Position numbers and translations under genes: made by a program. Source: Gammaproteobacteria bacterium (GTDB lineage: Bacteria; Pseudomonadota; Gammaproteobacteria; Arenicellales; JAANXG01). From it: a DNA stretch of 64,000 bases. The notes under the pieces were generated by a model, which saw only the letters and a list, made by a program, of their open reading frames with translations, had not been told where the DNA came from and made no database searches. The stretch's first letter is position 1. Every line of letters starts with the position of its first letter. This document shows positions 62,771 through 64,000 of this stretch, piece after piece. Location: positions 1-64,000 of the forward strand of contig JAHEIO010000011.1 in the NCBI GenBank assembly GCA_024639325.1, in the 5' to 3' direction.

Positions 62771-62807
62771 GGTGGGCGGTGAAGATTCTGAAACGAAGCC
62801 ACTGTAG

Positions 62808-64000
62808 TCAGAATTCTCCCGGAGGGCATTTCGTTCTTCTCGACAGACGGACAAATGGTCGTTCGACGACGCGCACCCGTTTCATGAGTTTGTGATATTG
62901 CAATTCGCGGAAAGCGTAGATTTCGACCCATAGATTATCCTTATGCTCAATACCATAGGGTCGTTCCAGGCTGGCAATGGCGATATTGCGCTTCGCGGTG
63001 GGGGACCAGATAGCCGCGCTGACGAGGCCAACCTCGCGTGTTTTGGCGTGGTAGACGATCGCGTGTTCGGCCGGTTCGTTACCTTCGATGTCCAGACCGA
63101 CAAGCACAAATCGATCCTCGTTATTCCGCCTGGCCTTGACGATCGCTCTCTTACCGTTGAAGTGATCCTTGTTGAGATCGACCATCCAGTCCAGCCCGAT
63201 TTCGTCGGGCCGGCGAGCACGATCCGGGCGCAACGCTGCGTCGCTGGTGACGAAATCGCCGTTGGCGACGATGAAGCCGGCTTCGATGCGGGTACGGTCC
63301 AAGGCGCTGTACCCGACCGCCTGGACGCCCCGCATCCGGCCCGCAGACCAGAGCCTGTCCCAGAGTGAGACGGCAAGGTCGTTCTCAACCCACAGCTCGT
63401 AACCAAGGTCGCCGGTAAAGCCGGTGCGTGACAGGGTCACGGTTCCGTACTGGTGGTCGAATTCAGCGATATCGAACGGCTTCAGGCCTGCAGCGCCGGC
63501 AAACCCGGCATCGATCAGGATTGCCGCCGACGTCGGTCCCTGCAGGGCCAGGCCCGCCACGGTGTCCGTCTCTTCTTCGATAGTAATATCGTAACCGATG
63601 CTGCTGTCTATCAGCCAGGGAAGGTGTCGTTCCTGGCAGCACAGGCGGAAGCGTGTCTCGCTGAATCTGAACAGGGTCCCATCGTCCAGCACATACCCCT
63701 CATCATCGCACCAGGCCGTGTAACGCACCTTCCCCGGTTTCTGTCGGGACACGTCTCTCAGTGTCAGGCGGTTGAGGTAGCTTTCCGCATCCGGGCCCTC
63801 GATGCGATATTTGATCATGGGCGTGATGTCAAACAGCGCTGCCGTGGAACGGATGGCAAAGTACTCCAGTTCCTCGTCGGCGATGAACGATGGCGCGTCA
63901 TAGCCTGCCCAGTCATACCAGTGGCCGCCGCTCATTAACGCTGCAATCCGCTCGTGAAACGGTGTCCGCCGCTGTGGGATAAGGAAATGTTGCTGCAGAG
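62808..64000 (-). CDS. GcvT-family aminomethyltransferase (5' end beyond window)
   Basis: A folate-binding GcvT-fold protein. The frame stays open through the ATG at 63935 to the window edge, and the residues above it (RRTPFHERIAAL) match the family N-terminus, so 63935 is not the start. 396 residues are visible. YDWAGYDAPSF, AALFDITPMIKYRIEGPDA, LQGPTSAAIL, SRTGFTGDLGYELWV and the GCV_T_C barrel near the end are all seen. Members demethylate glycine, DMSP (DmdA) or other methyl donors onto tetrahydrofolate; which applies here is not clear. It lies near the dimethylglycine dehydrogenase-like gene. Confidence 0.9.
   Translation of the reverse strand, partial: LQQHFLIPQRRTPFHERIAALMSGGHWYDWAGYDAPSFIADEELEYFAIRSTAALFDITPMIKYRIEGPDAESYLNRLTLRDVSRQKPGKVRYTAWCDDEGYVLDDGTLFRFSETRFRLCCQERHLPWLIDSSIGYDITIEEETDTVAGLALQGPTSAAILIDAGFAGAAGLKPFDIAEFDHQYGTVTLSRTGFTGDLGYELWVENDLAVSLWDRLWSAGRMRGVQAVGYSALDRTRIEAGFIVANGDFVTSDAALRPDRARRPDEIGLDWMVDLNKDHFNGKRAIVKARRNNEDRFVLVGLDIEGNEPAEHAIVYHAKTREVGLVSAAIWSPTAKRNIAIASLERPYGIEHKDNLWVEIYAFRELQYHKLMKRVRVVERPFVRLSRRTKCPPGEF

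Overview
The window is one dense stretch of bacterial chromosome, about 57-58% GC by eye, with no rRNA, tRNA, CRISPR array or phage. The gene set (BepA-type M48 protease with TPRs, DsbB, DUF1244, type II citrate synthase, Bcp, a TAXI-type TRAP transporter, many Rieske oxygenases and GcvT-family proteins) points to a gammaproteobacterium, probably a marine or sediment heterotroph. That placement is inferred from gene content, not from a marker gene.

1-10 kb: a minus-strand operon encodes a tungsten-type aldehyde:ferredoxin oxidoreductase (four-cluster Fe-S subunit, catalytic subunit, FAD/NAD(P)H subunit), a MoaD-like protein, a small unknown protein and moaA, so enzyme and cofactor synthesis lie together. 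Next come DUF1244, a single-domain CULT (cereblon-like) protein, a Cys-rich conserved protein, bepA and gltA. 10-22 kb: bcp, a large secreted lytic transglycosylase, dsbB, an AlaX-type tRNA editing protein, an acyl-CoA ligase, a Rieske oxygenase, a phosphoethanolamine N-methyltransferase-like enzyme, an unknown membrane protein, a Sel1 protein and glyoxalase I.

22-28 kb: a Rieske oxygenase diverges from a fused indolepyruvate-type 2-oxoacid:ferredoxin oxidoreductase, with a perfect palindrome between them. A complete partner-switching module follows (CNB-SpoIIE phosphatase, STAS antagonist, HATPase kinase). 28-37 kb: an SDR and an LDH2-family dehydrogenase lie downstream of a tightly overlapped operon (aldehyde dehydrogenase, M19 dipeptidase homologue with a degraded metal site, unknown 573-residue protein, DUF3726 protein). 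A HyuA-like protein diverges from it.

37-47.6 kb: a decayed zone holds remnants of a TRAP transporter and a LivK-type binding protein plus a palindromic MITE-like element. Then come an intact TAXI-TRAP transporter with UspA, a site-2 protease with CBS domains, an EamA exporter, a repeat-rich gap with a second MITE-like copy, an ATP-grasp ligase and a secreted cyclase-family hydrolase.

47.6-64 kb: a HEAT-repeat protein and LysR regulator diverge from an EamA permease. After that lie a methyltransferase, a divergent SDR/Rieske pair, a CbiX-Rid pair, and a C1/methylated-amine group (dimethylglycine/sarcosine dehydrogenase-like flavoprotein, choline-kinase-like phosphotransferase, class III aminotransferase, D-amino-acid aminotransferase, GcvT-family protein cut by the right edge). 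Among these sits a low-GC SMI1/KNR4-type lipoprotein gene flanked by integron attC-like sequences. Common threads are demethylation or C1 transfer from amines, ferredoxin-linked aldehyde and 2-oxoacid metabolism, and organic-acid import.
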